The position numbers were made by a program, and so were the translations under genes. 64,000 bases of DNA from Bradyrhizobium sp. PSBB068. Its GTDB lineage: Bacteria; Pseudomonadota; Alphaproteobacteria; Rhizobiales; Xanthobacteraceae. The notes under the pieces were generated by a model. The model did no database searches, was not told the origin of the DNA, and worked only from the letters and a program-made list of their open reading frames with translations. The DNA lies in the NCBI GenBank assembly GCA_016839165.1, contig CP069300.1, forward strand, positions 7,202,001 through 7,266,000, in the 5' to 3' direction. This document shows positions 40,539 to 49,445 of this stretch, piece after piece. Numbering within the stretch: the first letter of the stretch is position 1; each line of letters opens with the position of its first letter.

Positions 40539-41897
40539 ATGAGATCGGTGCTTTCGGCAACGTTGATGTTCGCAACCATCGGTGCGGCGCACGCCCAGAT
40601 GACGCCGCCGTCGACCGCGGGGGCCAAGCCGAAGATCGTGACGACGGTGCCGGTTCGCCCCGCGTTGCAGAAGCCGGAGGATACCGCGGGCGCGATGGCG
40701 CAGGCCGAGCGGCTGGCGCTGCAATCCGACCTTGCCTGGGTCGGCGAATATAACGGCGCGATTACCGGCGACGTCAGCGAGCGCATGGTCAATGCGATCA
40801 AGGAATTCCAGAAGAACCGCGGCGGCAAGCCGACCGGCGTGCTGAACCCGCAGGAGCGCGGCGTGCTCGCCGACACCGCGCGGCGGAAGCAGGAGAGCGT
40901 CGGCTGGCGGATCGTCACCGAGCCCGCCACCGGGGCGCGGCTCGGCATTCCGACAAAACTGGTGCCGCAGCTCACCAGCGATGCCTCCGGCGCCAAATGG
41001 ACCTCGCCGACCGGCACCGTCCAGGTGCTGCTGACCCGGCGCAAGGAAGCCAGTCCGACGACCGCCAAGCTTGCCGAGCAGGAAAAGAAGGAGCCGGCCG
41101 GCCGCACCATCGACTACACCGTGGTGAAGCCGGATTTCTTCGTGCTGTCGGGCATGCAGGGGCTGAAGAAGTTCTATTTGCGCGGCACCTTGAAGGGCGA
41201 CGAGGTCCGCATCCTCACCATCCTCTATGACCAGGCGACGCAGACCACGGTCGAACCGGTGGTGATCGCGATGTCGAGCGCCTTCAACGCGTTTCCGTCC
41301 ACCGTGCAGGCCGGCCCGCCGCCGCGCAAGACCGTGGAATACAGCACCGGCGTCGTGGTCAGCGACGACGGCACCATTGTCGCCGATCGCGTGGCGACCG
41401 GCGATTGCCTCGCGCTGACGATCCCGGGTTACGGCAATGCCGACCGGGTCGCAGAAGACAAGGACCACGAGCTCGCATTGCTGCGGATCTACGGCGCGCG
41501 CGGGCTGAAGCCGCTCAACATCGCGGGCCAGGCGACGCAGACCGCGCTCGACATCACCGGCATCGTCGATCCGCAGAGCCAGGGCGGCGGCGCCGCGGCG
41601 AGCAGCGTCAAGGCTGCGGTGGCGCAACTCGGCGGCGGCGATGCCACGCTGTCGCCGGCACCTGCGATCGGGTTCTCCGGCGCCGCGGCGCAGGACGGTG
41701 GCGGCAAGTTCGCCGGCATCGCATTGCTGAAACCTGTCATCGTTGCCGGCCCGGCAAACGCAGCGCCGCCGGCGCAGGCCACGCTGGTGCCGGCCGACAC
41801 GGTACGCAATTTCCTGAAGGCGCACGGCATCAACGCGGCGGGGGAATCGGCGGACGCCAAGGCCGCCGTGGTGCGTGTGATCTGCGTCAGGAAGTAA
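40539..41897 (+). CDS. Exported peptidoglycan-binding protein with degenerate trypsin-like domain
   Basis: A 452-residue protein. Its signal peptide is MRSVLSATLMFATIGAAHAQ. A peptidoglycan-binding-1 domain follows (RLALQSDLAWVGEYNGAITG, RMVNAIKEFQKNRGGKPTGV). The C-terminal half resembles trypsin-like proteases: GVVVSDDGTIVADRVATGDC, ELALLRIYG and GFSGAAAQDGGGKFAGIALL. The catalytic His position is Arg284 (ADRV instead of A-H-V), the Asp position is Glu311, and only the Ser380 position is kept, so it is probably not a protease. The start ATG 40539 gives a clean signal peptide; the frame is open upstream. Role unknown, likely periplasmic. Confidence 0.75.
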   Translation: MRSVLSATLMFATIGAAHAQMTPPSTAGAKPKIVTTVPVRPALQKPEDTAGAMAQAERLALQSDLAWVGEYNGAITGDVSERMVNAIKEFQKNRGGKPTGVLNPQERGVLADTARRKQESVGWRIVTEPATGARLGIPTKLVPQLTSDASGAKWTSPTGTVQVLLTRRKEASPTTAKLAEQEKKEPAGRTIDYTVVKPDFFVLSGMQGLKKFYLRGTLKGDEVRILTILYDQATQTTVEPVVIAMSSAFNAFPSTVQAGPPPRKTVEYSTGVVVSDDGTIVADRVATGDCLALTIPGYGNADRVAEDKDHELALLRIYGARGLKPLNIAGQATQTALDITGIVDPQSQGGGAAASSVKAAVAQLGGGDATLSPAPAIGFSGAAAQDGGGKFAGIALLKPVIVAGPANAAPPAQATLVPADTVRNFLKAHGINAAGESADAKAAVVRVICVRK

Positions 41898-41967
41898 TTC
41901 ATCGCGCGCGCATGCGGGTGATCGGATATTGCAAGGCTCCTTTGATTCAGCCACGGCTCTTCCCACA

Positions 41968-42090
41968 CGTCGTCCTGGCGAAAGCCAGGACCCATAGCCA
42001 CCGCACTCGGCGATGAAACCGGATCGCGGCCCCAGCGCGGCACAACATTGAGGTTTGGGGTAATGGGTCCCGGCCTTCGCCGGGACGACG
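41968..42090. repeat. Palindromic repeat CGTCGTCC...GGGACGACG
   Basis: The left arm CGTCGTCCTGGCGAAAGCCA continuing to GGACCCAT (41968-41995) is nearly complementary to the right arm ATGGGTCCCGGCCTTCGCCG continuing to GGACGACG (42063-42090). The 67 bp between contain no gene. It separates two convergent genes and can act as a transcription end. Confidence 0.85.
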
Positions 42091-42135
42091 TTGAGGATGG
42101 CGCTCGCTTCAATCTGCCAAACAGCCTAGTCGGCG

Positions 42136-43818
42136 TTACCGCAGCATGAACCGCACGCCTGCGCGGGCAAGACCACCGGCGATGCCGACCGGCGTGCCGT
42201 CGGCGCGCCAGCAGGCTGCACCCGACATGGTGCCGTCGGCGTGGAACTGGATCGCGTTCATGCCGCCGGCAACGGTCGGCACGACTTGCACCTTGTGGCC
42301 TTTCGCCGATAGCGCCGTACGCACGGCCTCCGGCACTGCCTGCTCGACTTCCAGCGCATTGCCCTCGGTCCAGACCCGCGGCGCCTCGACCGCTTCCTGC
42401 AGGCTCATGCCGTGGTCGATCAGATTGATCAGCGCCTGCATCGCGCTCGGGAAGATGCGCTTTCCGCCGGGCAGGCCGAGCGCGTAAACCAGTTTGTTGT
42501 CGCGCAGCGCCATCATCGGCGACATCGACGTGGTGACGCGCTTGCCTGCCGCGAGCGACAGCGCGTGCCCCGGCCGCGGATCGAACAGGTTCATGTAATT
42601 GTTCGGCACGGTGCCGAGGCCCGGGATCAGGATCTTGGCCCCAAACAGATTGTTGATGGTCTGGGTGGTCGCGACCACATTGCCAAACGCATCCGCCGCG
42701 GTCATGTGCGTGGTGTGCGCGCTTTCAAGCTGCGTGACGCCGGCACCCCACGCCTGTGCGCGGTCCGGATCGATGGCGCGGCGGCGCTCCTCGGCATAGG
42801 CCTTCGAGGTCAGCTGCTCCACCGGGACGTTGATATAGGCGGGATCGCCGCTCGCGGCTTCACGATCGGCAAAAGCGATCTTCAGCACTTCGGCGAGATA
42901 ATGGATCGTCTCCGTCGTGCCAAAGCCGAGGCGGGCGATGTCGTAGCCTTCGAGGATGTTGAGCATCTCCGTGATATGCACGCCTGACGCTGCCGGCGGC
43001 GGCGGCCCGAGGATTTCCCAGCCGCGATAGTCGCAGCGGATCGGCTGCCGCTCGACGGTCTTGTAGGTCGCGAGATCCTCCTGCGCGATGAAGCCGCCAT
43101 TCTTCTTCATGTAGTCGACCAGGATGTCGCCGAGCGGCCCCTGGTAGAGCGCGTTGTCGCCGTGATCGGCGATGTATTTCAGCGTCTCGGCATATTCCGC
43201 CTGCACCACGCGCTCGCCAGGCTTCAGCGGCGTGCCGTTGGGCAGATAGATCGCCGAGATCGGCTTGTCCTTCAGCATCTCCGCGGCGCCGTCGGTGATG
43301 CATTCGTGCAGATAAGGCGTCGCCGCATAGCCGCGCGCGGCATGCTTGATCGCCGGCTGCATCACGTCGGCGAGACTCATGGTGCCGAACCGGCGCAGCG
43401 TTTCGCACCACGCCTTCAGCGAGCCCGGCACCGCGACCGCCTTCGGCCCGTTCAGATTCTCGTTGCCGACCGTGTCGAACACGTCATGCGCCGAACCGGG
43501 CTTCGAGGTGTAGGTATCCGGCTTTACCGCCTGCGGCACCGTGCTCTGGCCGTCGATGAAGCGATGGCTGCCGTCGGCGAGGCGGATATGCGCCATGCCG
43601 CCGCCGATGATGCCGACCATCATCGGCTCGACCACGGTCAGCGTGAACAGAGTGGCGATCGCCGCATCGATCGCATTGCCGCCGGCCGCCAGCATCTCGG
43701 CGCCGGCGCTCGATGCCAGCGGGTGATTGCTCACCACCATGCCGCGGCTGGAGGTCGCCGGCTGCTTCTCGCACTGGAAGGTGGTCGCGGCGCGATCGCG
43801 CCAATTGCCGTTCATCAT
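42136..43818 (-). CDS. Gamma-glutamyltransferase family protein
   Basis: N-terminal nucleophile hydrolase cleaving gamma-glutamyl bonds of glutathione or similar compounds; made as a precursor that cuts itself before a threonine. The 560 residues show SNHPLASSAGAEMLAAGGNA at the N-terminus and the autoprocessing Thr-Thr-His near residues 369-371 (AHTTHMTAADAFGNVVATTQ), followed by PNNYMNLFDPRPG. There is no signal peptide, unlike classic periplasmic GGT, so it is probably cytoplasmic. ATG 43818 is 5-6 bp after AAGGGAG; GTG 43824 would overlap it. The substrate is open; cephalosporin- or amide-acting relatives exist. Confidence 0.88.
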   Translation of the reverse strand: MMNGNWRDRAATTFQCEKQPATSSRGMVVSNHPLASSAGAEMLAAGGNAIDAAIATLFTLTVVEPMMVGIIGGGMAHIRLADGSHRFIDGQSTVPQAVKPDTYTSKPGSAHDVFDTVGNENLNGPKAVAVPGSLKAWCETLRRFGTMSLADVMQPAIKHAARGYAATPYLHECITDGAAEMLKDKPISAIYLPNGTPLKPGERVVQAEYAETLKYIADHGDNALYQGPLGDILVDYMKKNGGFIAQEDLATYKTVERQPIRCDYRGWEILGPPPPAASGVHITEMLNILEGYDIARLGFGTTETIHYLAEVLKIAFADREAASGDPAYINVPVEQLTSKAYAEERRRAIDPDRAQAWGAGVTQLESAHTTHMTAADAFGNVVATTQTINNLFGAKILIPGLGTVPNNYMNLFDPRPGHALSLAAGKRVTTSMSPMMALRDNKLVYALGLPGGKRIFPSAMQALINLIDHGMSLQEAVEAPRVWTEGNALEVEQAVPEAVRTALSAKGHKVQVVPTVAGGMNAIQFHADGTMSGAACWRADGTPVGIAGGLARAGVRFMLR

Positions 43819-43834
43819 CCGCACTCCCTTGTTG

Positions 43835-44716
43835 TTATTTTTGGCACTTCGGGCACCAGAACGTCGAACGGCCGTTCTGGGTGAAGCGCCGGACGATGCC
43901 CTCGCAGCCCGAGGTGCGGCAGGTCTCGCCCTCGCGGTCGTAGACCTGAAACGAATGCTGGAAATAACCGAGATCGCCGTTGGTCAGGCGATGGTCGCTG
44001 ATCGAGGAGCCGCCGGCCTTGATCGCCTGGTTGAGCACCGAATGGATCGCGTCGACCAGCCGCTTGGCATGATCGGTGGGCTCGGCCTTTTTGGTCGCGA
44101 GCGTGGCGGCCAATCGCCGCGGCGACAGATGCGAGCGAAACAGCGCCTCGCAGACATAGATGTTGCCAAGTCCCGCCACCACGCGCTGATCGAGCAGCGC
44201 GACCTTCAGGCTGGTCTTCTTGTTGTGGCAGGAACGCGCCAGCATCGCGGCGTCGAATTCGTTGCCGAGCGGCTCGGGCCCGAGCCCCTTCAGCAGCGGT
44301 TCATCCTCGATGGCGTTGCGGGCGATGATCTTCATGTAGCCGAAGCGCCTGGGATCATTGAACACGACGGCCGCGCCCGAGGACATGTGGAACACGACAT
44401 GATCATGCGCACGGTCGTCGCTGCGCGGATGATGGAATTGCCCCGGCGTCGCCGCGCCTTCCTGCTTCAGCACGCGGAATGAGCCCGACATGCCCAGATG
44501 CATCAGCAGCACGTCGCCGGAGTTGAGGTCCGCCATCAGATATTTGGCGCGGCGGCCGAGCCCGGTGATGGTCTGGCCCTCGAGCCGGGCGATAAAGTCT
44601 TTTTGAAACGGAAACCGCAGATCCTTGCGGCGGGCCTCGGCCTTGAGGATTTTGGAGCCTTCCATGGCCGGTTGCAGGCCGCGGCGGACGGTCTCGACTT
44701 CGGGTAATTCCGGCAT
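43835..44716 (-). CDS. mutM: Formamidopyrimidine-DNA glycosylase
   Basis: Base-excision repair enzyme removing 8-oxoguanine and FapyG, with AP-lyase activity. The mature N-terminus [13 protein letters not shown] gives catalytic Pro2 and Glu3; RRAKYLM holds the conserved lysine. The helix-two-turn-helix [12 protein letters not shown] and the C-terminal zinc finger with four cysteines ([16 protein letters not shown]) are intact. The 293 residues start at ATG 44716, three codons inside a longer frame. It is divergent from ubiE, a common arrangement in Proteobacteria. Confidence 0.95.
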   Translation of the reverse strand: MPELPEVETVRRGLQPAMEGSKILKAEARRKDLRFPFQKDFIARLEGQTITGLGRRAKYLMADLNSGDVLLMHLGMSGSFRVLKQEGAATPGQFHHPRSDDRAHDHVVFHMSSGAAVVFNDPRRFGYMKIIARNAIEDEPLLKGLGPEPLGNEFDAAMLARSCHNKKTSLKVALLDQRVVAGLGNIYVCEALFRSHLSPRRLAATLATKKAEPTDHAKRLVDAIHSVLNQAIKAGGSSISDHRLTNGDLGYFQHSFQVYDREGETCRTSGCEGIVRRFTQNGRSTFWCPKCQK

Positions 44717-44781
44717 GGCAGGCATTCACCTTTTGGGACTGACGTGATAGCGCCATTGCGGCCGCCGCGCTATGGTTTGGC

Positions 44782-44839
44782 TGGAGCGATTTCGAGCGAA
44801 GCGGGCACCGGTTCGCGTGAAGAAAACGCGACCGAAAAG
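44782..44839. repeat. Repeat fragment upstream of ubiE
   Basis: GGAGCGATTTCGAGCGAAGC, then GGTTCGCGTGAAGAAAACGCG. I recognise this type of sequence as a frequent intergenic repeat in Bradyrhizobium genomes, but only one copy is in this window, so the assignment rests on memory. Its GTTCGCG and CGCGAC parts can pair weakly. Confidence 0.4.
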
Positions 44840-44855
44840 GTAAGAGTTCTGAGTG

Positions 44856-45617
44856 ATGGATCGGCCGGAGCAGACCACCCATTTCGGCTTCAGGGACGTG
44901 CCCCTGGGCGAGAAACAGACGCTGGTGAACGAGGTGTTTCACAGCGTCGCGTCGCGCTATGACCTGATGAACGATCTGATGTCGGGCGGCCTGCACCGGG
45001 CCTGGAAGGACGTCATGATCACGACGCTCGATCCGCCGAAGGGCGACCGGCCGTTCGCGCTGCTCGACGTCGCCGGCGGTACCGGCGACATCTCGTTCCG
45101 GGCCGCCAAGGCCGCGGGCACCGGCTTCCATGCCACCGTCTGCGACATCAACACCGAGATGCTCGCGGTCGGCCGCGAGCGCGCCGCCAGGCAGCACCTC
45201 GACGACCGCGTGTCGTTCGTCGAGGGCAATGCCGAGACATTGGCTTTCGCCGACCGTTCGTTCGACGCCTACACCATCGCGTTCGGCATCCGCAACGTGC
45301 CGCAGATCGAGCTGGCGCTGCGCGAGGCCTATCGGGTGCTCAAGCCGGGCAGCCGCTTCCTGTGCCTGGAATTCTCCACCGTCGACGTGCCCGGTCTCGA
45401 CAAGATCTACGACCTGTTTTCCTTCAAGGTGATCCCGCCGCTCGGCCGCGCCGTCACCGGCGATGCCGAGTCCTATCAATATCTCGTCGAGTCGATCCGC
45501 AAATTCCCGCGGCCGAACGCCTTCGCCGAGATGATCAGCGCCGCCGGCTTTGCCCGCGTGAAATGGCAGAGCCTCTCCGGCGGCATCGTGGCGCTGCATT
45601 CGGGCTGGCGTTTGTGA
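44856..45617 (+). CDS. ubiE: Demethylmenaquinone/2-polyprenyl-6-methoxyphenol methyltransferase UbiE
   Basis: SAM-dependent C-methyltransferase of ubiquinone synthesis. The 253 residues have the UbiE signature [22 protein letters not shown] motif [12 protein letters not shown], and [10 protein letters not shown], followed by [15 protein letters not shown] 44856 is preferred; GTG 44853 is one codon earlier. The stop overlaps the ubiB GTG start by 4 bp (GTGA), so the two ubiquinone genes are coupled. Confidence 0.95.
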   Translation: MDRPEQTTHFGFRDVPLGEKQTLVNEVFHSVASRYDLMNDLMSGGLHRAWKDVMITTLDPPKGDRPFALLDVAGGTGDISFRAAKAAGTGFHATVCDINTEMLAVGRERAARQHLDDRVSFVEGNAETLAFADRSFDAYTIAFGIRNVPQIELALREAYRVLKPGSRFLCLEFSTVDVPGLDKIYDLFSFKVIPPLGRAVTGDAESYQYLVESIRKFPRPNAFAEMISAAGFARVKWQSLSGGIVALHSGWRL

Positions 45618-47188
45618 TCTCTGCACTGACCCACATCGCGCGCCTCGCCCGCGCCGGTTTCGTATTTGCGCGCGAAGGCGTGTTCGGCGTCGTCGATCCC
45701 GTGCTGGTGCCGCCGCCGGGACAGCTCGCGCTGAAAATGGCGCGACTGATCGAGCGCCGCTCGGCCAAGTCAGGCCCGCGGCTGTCGCGCGCGCTGACCC
45801 GGCTCGGGCCCGCCTATCTCAAGCTCGGGCAATTCCTCGCGACCCGTCCCGACGTGGTCGGCGTCGCGATGGCGCGCGATCTCGAAAGCCTGCAGGACCG
45901 GCTGCCGCCGTTCGCACAGCAGGAAGCCGAAGCCGTCATCGCGCAATCGCTGGAACGGCCGCTGGCGCAAGCCTTCGTGCACCTCGGTCCCGCGGTTGCC
46001 GCGGCCTCGATCGCGCAGGTGCATCGCGCCGAGGTCGAGCGCGACGGCAGGCGGCAGCAGGTAGCGGTCAAGGTGCTCCGGCCCAACGTCGCCGCGCGCT
46101 TCCGCCGCGACCTCAGCGACTTCTTCTTCGTCGCACACAAGGCCGAGGCGCATTCCGCCGAAGCGCGGCGCTTAAGGCTGATCGAAGTCATCAACACGAT
46201 GTCGCGCTCGGTCGCGATGGAAATGGACCTGCGGTTAGAGGCGGCCGCGCTGTCCGAGATGGCCGAGAACACGCGCGACGATCCGGATTTCCGCGTGCCC
46301 ACGGTGGATTGGGATCGCACCGCGCACAGCGTGCTGACGATGGAATGGATCGACGGCATCGCGCTGAACGATCACGCCCGCCTGGCGCAGGCCCAGGTCG
46401 ACCTGCCCGATCTCGGCCGCAAGGTGATCCAGAGCTTCCTGCGCCACGCGCTGCGCGACGGCTTCTTCCATGCCGACATGCATCCGGGCAATCTGTTCCT
46501 CGACGACGCCGGCCGCCTCGTTGCGGTGGATTTCGGCATCATGGGACGGCTCGGGCTGAAGGAGCGGCGCTTCCTGGCCGAGATCCTGCTCGGCTTCATC
46601 ACCCGCGACTATCGCCGCGTCGCCGAGGTGCATTTCGAGGCCGGCTATGTGCCGGGCCACCATTCGGTGGAGAATTTCGCGCAAGCGATCCGCGCCATCG
46701 GCGAGCCGATCCACAACCGCACCGCCGAGGAAATCTCGATGGCGAAGCTGCTTTCGCTTCTGCTCGAGGTCACCGGCCTGTTCGACATGCAGACGCGGCC
46801 CGAACTGATCCTGCTGCAGAAGACCATGGTGGTGGTCGAGGGTGTGGCGCGCGGCTTCGACCCCAAGCTCGACATCTGGAAGATCGCCGACCCCGTGGTG
46901 CGCGAATGGATCACGCACAATCTCGGCCCGGCCGGCCGGATCCAGGGCGCGCTCTCGGGCGCGGGCGAGCTCGGCCGCGTGCTCGCCAATTTGCCGTCGA
47001 TCGCCAGCCGCGCCGTGACGGTGCTGGAGCAGCTCGAGACCATGACCCGGGAGGGCCACATGCTGTCATCGGACTCGATCGACGAAATGGCCCGCGCCGA
47101 GGCCAAGAAGGCACGCATCCAGACCGTCGGCCTCTGGGTCATTGCCGCAGCGCTGATCGGAATCTTCTTCGCCATCCGCGCGCATTGA
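45614..47188 (+). CDS. ubiB: Ubiquinone biosynthesis protein UbiB (ABC1/ADCK atypical kinase)
   Basis: Membrane-associated atypical kinase/ATPase needed for ubiquinone synthesis. The 524 residues carry the KxGQ motif ([15 protein letters not shown]), the ExD-type region, [12 protein letters not shown] (catalytic loop) and [11 protein letters not shown] (metal-binding DFG). The C-terminus has a hydrophobic membrane segment ([17 protein letters not shown]). The start is GTG 45614, overlapping the ubiE stop; the frame is open much further upstream, but that part overlaps ubiE in another frame and is not real. Confidence 0.94.
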   Translation: MISALTHIARLARAGFVFAREGVFGVVDPVLVPPPGQLALKMARLIERRSAKSGPRLSRALTRLGPAYLKLGQFLATRPDVVGVAMARDLESLQDRLPPFAQQEAEAVIAQSLERPLAQAFVHLGPAVAAASIAQVHRAEVERDGRRQQVAVKVLRPNVAARFRRDLSDFFFVAHKAEAHSAEARRLRLIEVINTMSRSVAMEMDLRLEAAALSEMAENTRDDPDFRVPTVDWDRTAHSVLTMEWIDGIALNDHARLAQAQVDLPDLGRKVIQSFLRHALRDGFFHADMHPGNLFLDDAGRLVAVDFGIMGRLGLKERRFLAEILLGFITRDYRRVAEVHFEAGYVPGHHSVENFAQAIRAIGEPIHNRTAEEISMAKLLSLLLEVTGLFDMQTRPELILLQKTMVVVEGVARGFDPKLDIWKIADPVVREWITHNLGPAGRIQGALSGAGELGRVLANLPSIASRAVTVLEQLETMTREGHMLSSDSIDEMARAEAKKARIQTVGLWVIAAALIGIFFAIRAH

Positions 47189-47207
47189 TTGCAATGCATG
47201 CATCGTG

Positions 47208-47224
47208 TGATAGCATCGCTATCA
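47208..47224. promoter_or_regulatory. Perfect palindrome TGATAGC-ATC-GCTATCA, candidate RHH operator
   Basis: Two exact 7-bp arms (47208-47214 and 47218-47224) with a 3-bp spacer lie 30 bp before the coaBC start. The sequence resembles, as I recall, the TGATAGC/GCTATCA half-sites of FitAB/VapBC-type operators, and the downstream protein begins with a FitA-like ribbon-helix-helix domain. TATCAT (47220-47225), overlapping the right arm, could serve as a -10. Binding is inferred. Confidence 0.6.
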
Positions 47225-47253
47225 TTGCTTGAGCATGATGCCCGGGGCACGCC

Positions 47254-48678
47254 ATGGCCAGCCTGACCATCCGTAAACTCGACGACACGCTGAAGGCCTA
47301 TCTGCGGCTGCGCTCCGCCAAGAACGGGCGCTCGGTCGAGGAGGAGGTCCGGGTGATCCTCCGGGAACTCGCAGAAGGCGGTGCGGAGCCCGCCGGGGCG
47401 CCCAGTGCCGGTTCCCAGACGCCTGCAGCTCAGGCACCACGGGCCGCCAGCGTGGCCGGCGAGCCCAGGGTGACCCTGATCATCGGCGGCGGAATCGCGG
47501 CCTACAAGGCGCTGGATCTGATCCGGCGGCTCAAGGAGCGGCACATCCAGGTCCGCTGCGTGCTGACCAAGGCGGCCCAGCAGTTCGTGACCCCGCTGGC
47601 CGCCAGCGCGCTGTCGCATGAGCGCGTCTACACCGACCTGTTCGACGCCGAGAGCGAGTTCGACGCCGGCCATATCCGGCTGGCGCGCGACTGCGACCTG
47701 ATCGTGGTGGCGCCGGCCACCGCCGATTTGATGGCCAAGATGGCGCAGGGCCACGCCGACGATCTCGCCACCGCGACCCTGCTGGCGGCCAACCGGCCGA
47801 TCCTGCTGGCGCCGGCGATGAACCCGCTGATGTGGAACAACCCCGCCACCCGCCGCAACGTGCTGCAGCTCCGCCGCGACGGCGTTCATACGATCGGCCC
47901 CAATGCCGGCGAGATGGCGGAGGCCGGCGAGGCCGGGGTCGGGCGGATGGCCGAGCCTGTCGAGATCGCCGCCGCCGCCGACCGCATGCTGCGCCCGCCG
48001 CAGCCGCGCCCGCTCGCCGGCAAGCGCGTACTGATCACCGCCGGGCCGACCCATGAGGCGATCGACCCGGTCCGCTACATCGCCAACCGTTCGTCCGGCA
48101 AGCAGGGCTTTGCGATCGCCGCCGCGGCGCGTGCCGCGGGCGCCGAGGTCGTGCTGGTGACCGGTCCGGTCGAGCTCGACGACCCGCAGGGTATCGCCGT
48201 GATGCGCGTGGAATCCGCGCGCGACATGCTGCACCGGGTCGAGGCCGCGCTGCCGGTCGACGTCGCGATCTTCGCCGCCGCGGTCGCCGACTGGCGGGTC
48301 GCCAGCGAAGGCAGCCAGAAGCTGAAGAAGACCGCGGCCGGCATGCCGCCGCTGCAGCTGGTCGAGAACCCCGACATCCTCGCGACGATTGCGAAGCTGA
48401 AGGAGAAGCGGCCGCCGCTGGTGATCGGCTTTGCCGCCGAGACCGAGCACCTGATCGAGAACGCCAAGGCCAAATTCGCGCGCAAGGGCTGCGACTGGAT
48501 CGTCGCCAACGACGTCTCGCCGGCGACCGGTGTGATGGGCGGCGACCGCAACACCGTCCACCTGCTGTCGCGCGAGGGCAAGGAGGTCACCGTCGACTCC
48601 TGGCCGGTGATGACCAAGGAAGAAGTCGCGACCGCGCTGGTGTCGCGGATCGCAAGAGAAGTAGGAACCGGATCGTGA
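47254..48678 (+). CDS. coaBC: CoaBC (phosphopantothenoylcysteine synthetase/decarboxylase) with N-terminal antitoxin-type RHH domain
   Basis: Makes 4'-phosphopantetheine from 4'-phosphopantothenate and cysteine for coenzyme A. The CoaC domain (about 70-245) has [13 protein letters not shown], active-site His in GHIRLARDC, and PAMNPLMW; the CoaB domain (about 250-474) has [23 protein letters not shown] and the KLKK motif. Both look fully functional. Residues 1-42 ([20 protein letters not shown], then [18 protein letters not shown]) are a FitA/VapB-type ribbon-helix-helix domain, joined by an Ala/Pro/Gly-rich linker (about 43-68). There is no toxin gene nearby. The start ATG 47254 is the only one that includes the RHH. 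The stop overlaps the dut GTG start. It probably belongs with ubiE-ubiB but has its own upstream palindrome. Confidence 0.93.
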   Translation: MASLTIRKLDDTLKAYLRLRSAKNGRSVEEEVRVILRELAEGGAEPAGAPSAGSQTPAAQAPRAASVAGEPRVTLIIGGGIAAYKALDLIRRLKERHIQVRCVLTKAAQQFVTPLAASALSHERVYTDLFDAESEFDAGHIRLARDCDLIVVAPATADLMAKMAQGHADDLATATLLAANRPILLAPAMNPLMWNNPATRRNVLQLRRDGVHTIGPNAGEMAEAGEAGVGRMAEPVEIAAAADRMLRPPQPRPLAGKRVLITAGPTHEAIDPVRYIANRSSGKQGFAIAAAARAAGAEVVLVTGPVELDDPQGIAVMRVESARDMLHRVEAALPVDVAIFAAAVADWRVASEGSQKLKKTAAGMPPLQLVENPDILATIAKLKEKRPPLVIGFAAETEHLIENAKAKFARKGCDWIVANDVSPATGVMGGDRNTVHLLSREGKEVTVDSWPVMTKEEVATALVSRIAREVGTGS

Positions 48679-49133
48679 GCGCCACCATCAAGGTCGAAGT
48701 CCACCAATTGCCGCACGGCGCGGACCTCCTGCTGCCGATCTATCAGACCGACGGCGCAGCCGGGCTCGACCTCCTGGCCGCGGTGCCGCGGTCGGCGCCG
48801 CTGCTGCTGCTGCCGGGCCGCTACGAGATGGTTCCGACCGGGCTGACGATCGCGCTGCCCCCGGGCTATGAGGCGCAAATCCGGCCGCGCTCCGGCCTTG
48901 CCGCCAAATACGGCGTCACGGTGCTGAATTCGCCCGGCACGGTCGACGCCGATTATCGTGGCGAGATCAACGTGCTGCTGATCAATCACGGCGAGCAGGT
49001 GTTTTCGATCCGGCGCGGCGAGCGCATCGCGCAGATGGTGATCGCGCCGGTGACGAGGGCCGAGCTGGTTCCGGTCGACGTGCTGTCGTCGACCGAGCGC
49101 GGCAGCGGCGGCTTCGGCTCGACCGGCCGTTAA
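48675..49133 (+). CDS. dut: dUTP diphosphatase
   Basis: Hydrolyses dUTP to dUMP, keeping uracil out of DNA. The trimeric dUTPase motifs are all present in 152 residues: [11 protein letters not shown] (motif 1), [12 protein letters not shown] (motif 2), [11 protein letters not shown] (motif 3), [13 protein letters not shown] (motif 4) and the C-terminal arm [11 protein letters not shown] (motif 5). GTG 48675 overlaps the coaBC stop (GTGA). The coaBC-dut pairing is common in bacteria. Confidence 0.95.
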   Translation: MSATIKVEVHQLPHGADLLLPIYQTDGAAGLDLLAAVPRSAPLLLLPGRYEMVPTGLTIALPPGYEAQIRPRSGLAAKYGVTVLNSPGTVDADYRGEINVLLINHGEQVFSIRRGERIAQMVIAPVTRAELVPVDVLSSTERGSGGFGSTGR

Positions 49134-49445
49134 GCACGCGAACTGTGCGGAGATCACGCTTCGCGCGCGCTCCCCGCACGATTACGGAGTCAATTCGCGT
49201 AAAAATCCACACCAGCCGGCCGCATTTTTTCACAGCGGATTCTGCGTTCACGGTCTGGACTCTTACTCGCCGAGTCCCGTTGGGATTATTCTGCTTTGAT
49301 TCGAGCACGACGGGGGGTCTTCGTCGGGCTGTCTGATCTTGCTTGGGCATGATCCCCGGACAAACGCGAAACGTTTGCCGTAGGGGAACACCGGTCTCCT
49401 CGTTTCCGGATCATGCCTTAAGGTTTGTGCGTTCTGGGGCAACAT
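49134..49445. other. Intergenic region upstream of divL with a long palindrome
   Basis: A 312-bp gap without a gene. The first half has no pattern I can name beyond AT-richer patches (ATTTTTTCACAG near 49223). The second half holds an inverted repeat with GGCATGATCC (49346-49355) and GGATCATGCC (49408-49417) as ends, and inner CAAACG/CGTTTG pairing, related to the GCATGATCC repeats elsewhere. TCTGGGGCAACAT precedes the divL ATG. Confidence 0.6.
49346..49417. repeat. GGCATGATCC...GGATCATGCC palindromic repeat
   Basis: The ends are exact 10-bp complements. The inner part CAAACGCGAAACGTTTG can form a second hairpin. It shares the GCATGATCC core with the 53877-53924 element. Confidence 0.75.

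Noticed and set aside
45362..45613. Upstream extension of the ubiB frame
   Set aside because: Overlaps ubiE in another frame and has no conserved residues; the GTG at 45614 overlaps the ubiE stop as expected for coupling.
47189..47253. A PIN toxin or other toxin-antitoxin partner near the RHH domain
   Set aside because: Neither side of coaBC has a toxin-like ORF; ubiB ends 65 bp upstream and dut overlaps the end.
46645..48561. 638-codon minus-strand frame opposite ubiB and coaBC
   Set aside because: Shadow of two genes with clear catalytic motifs on the plus strand.
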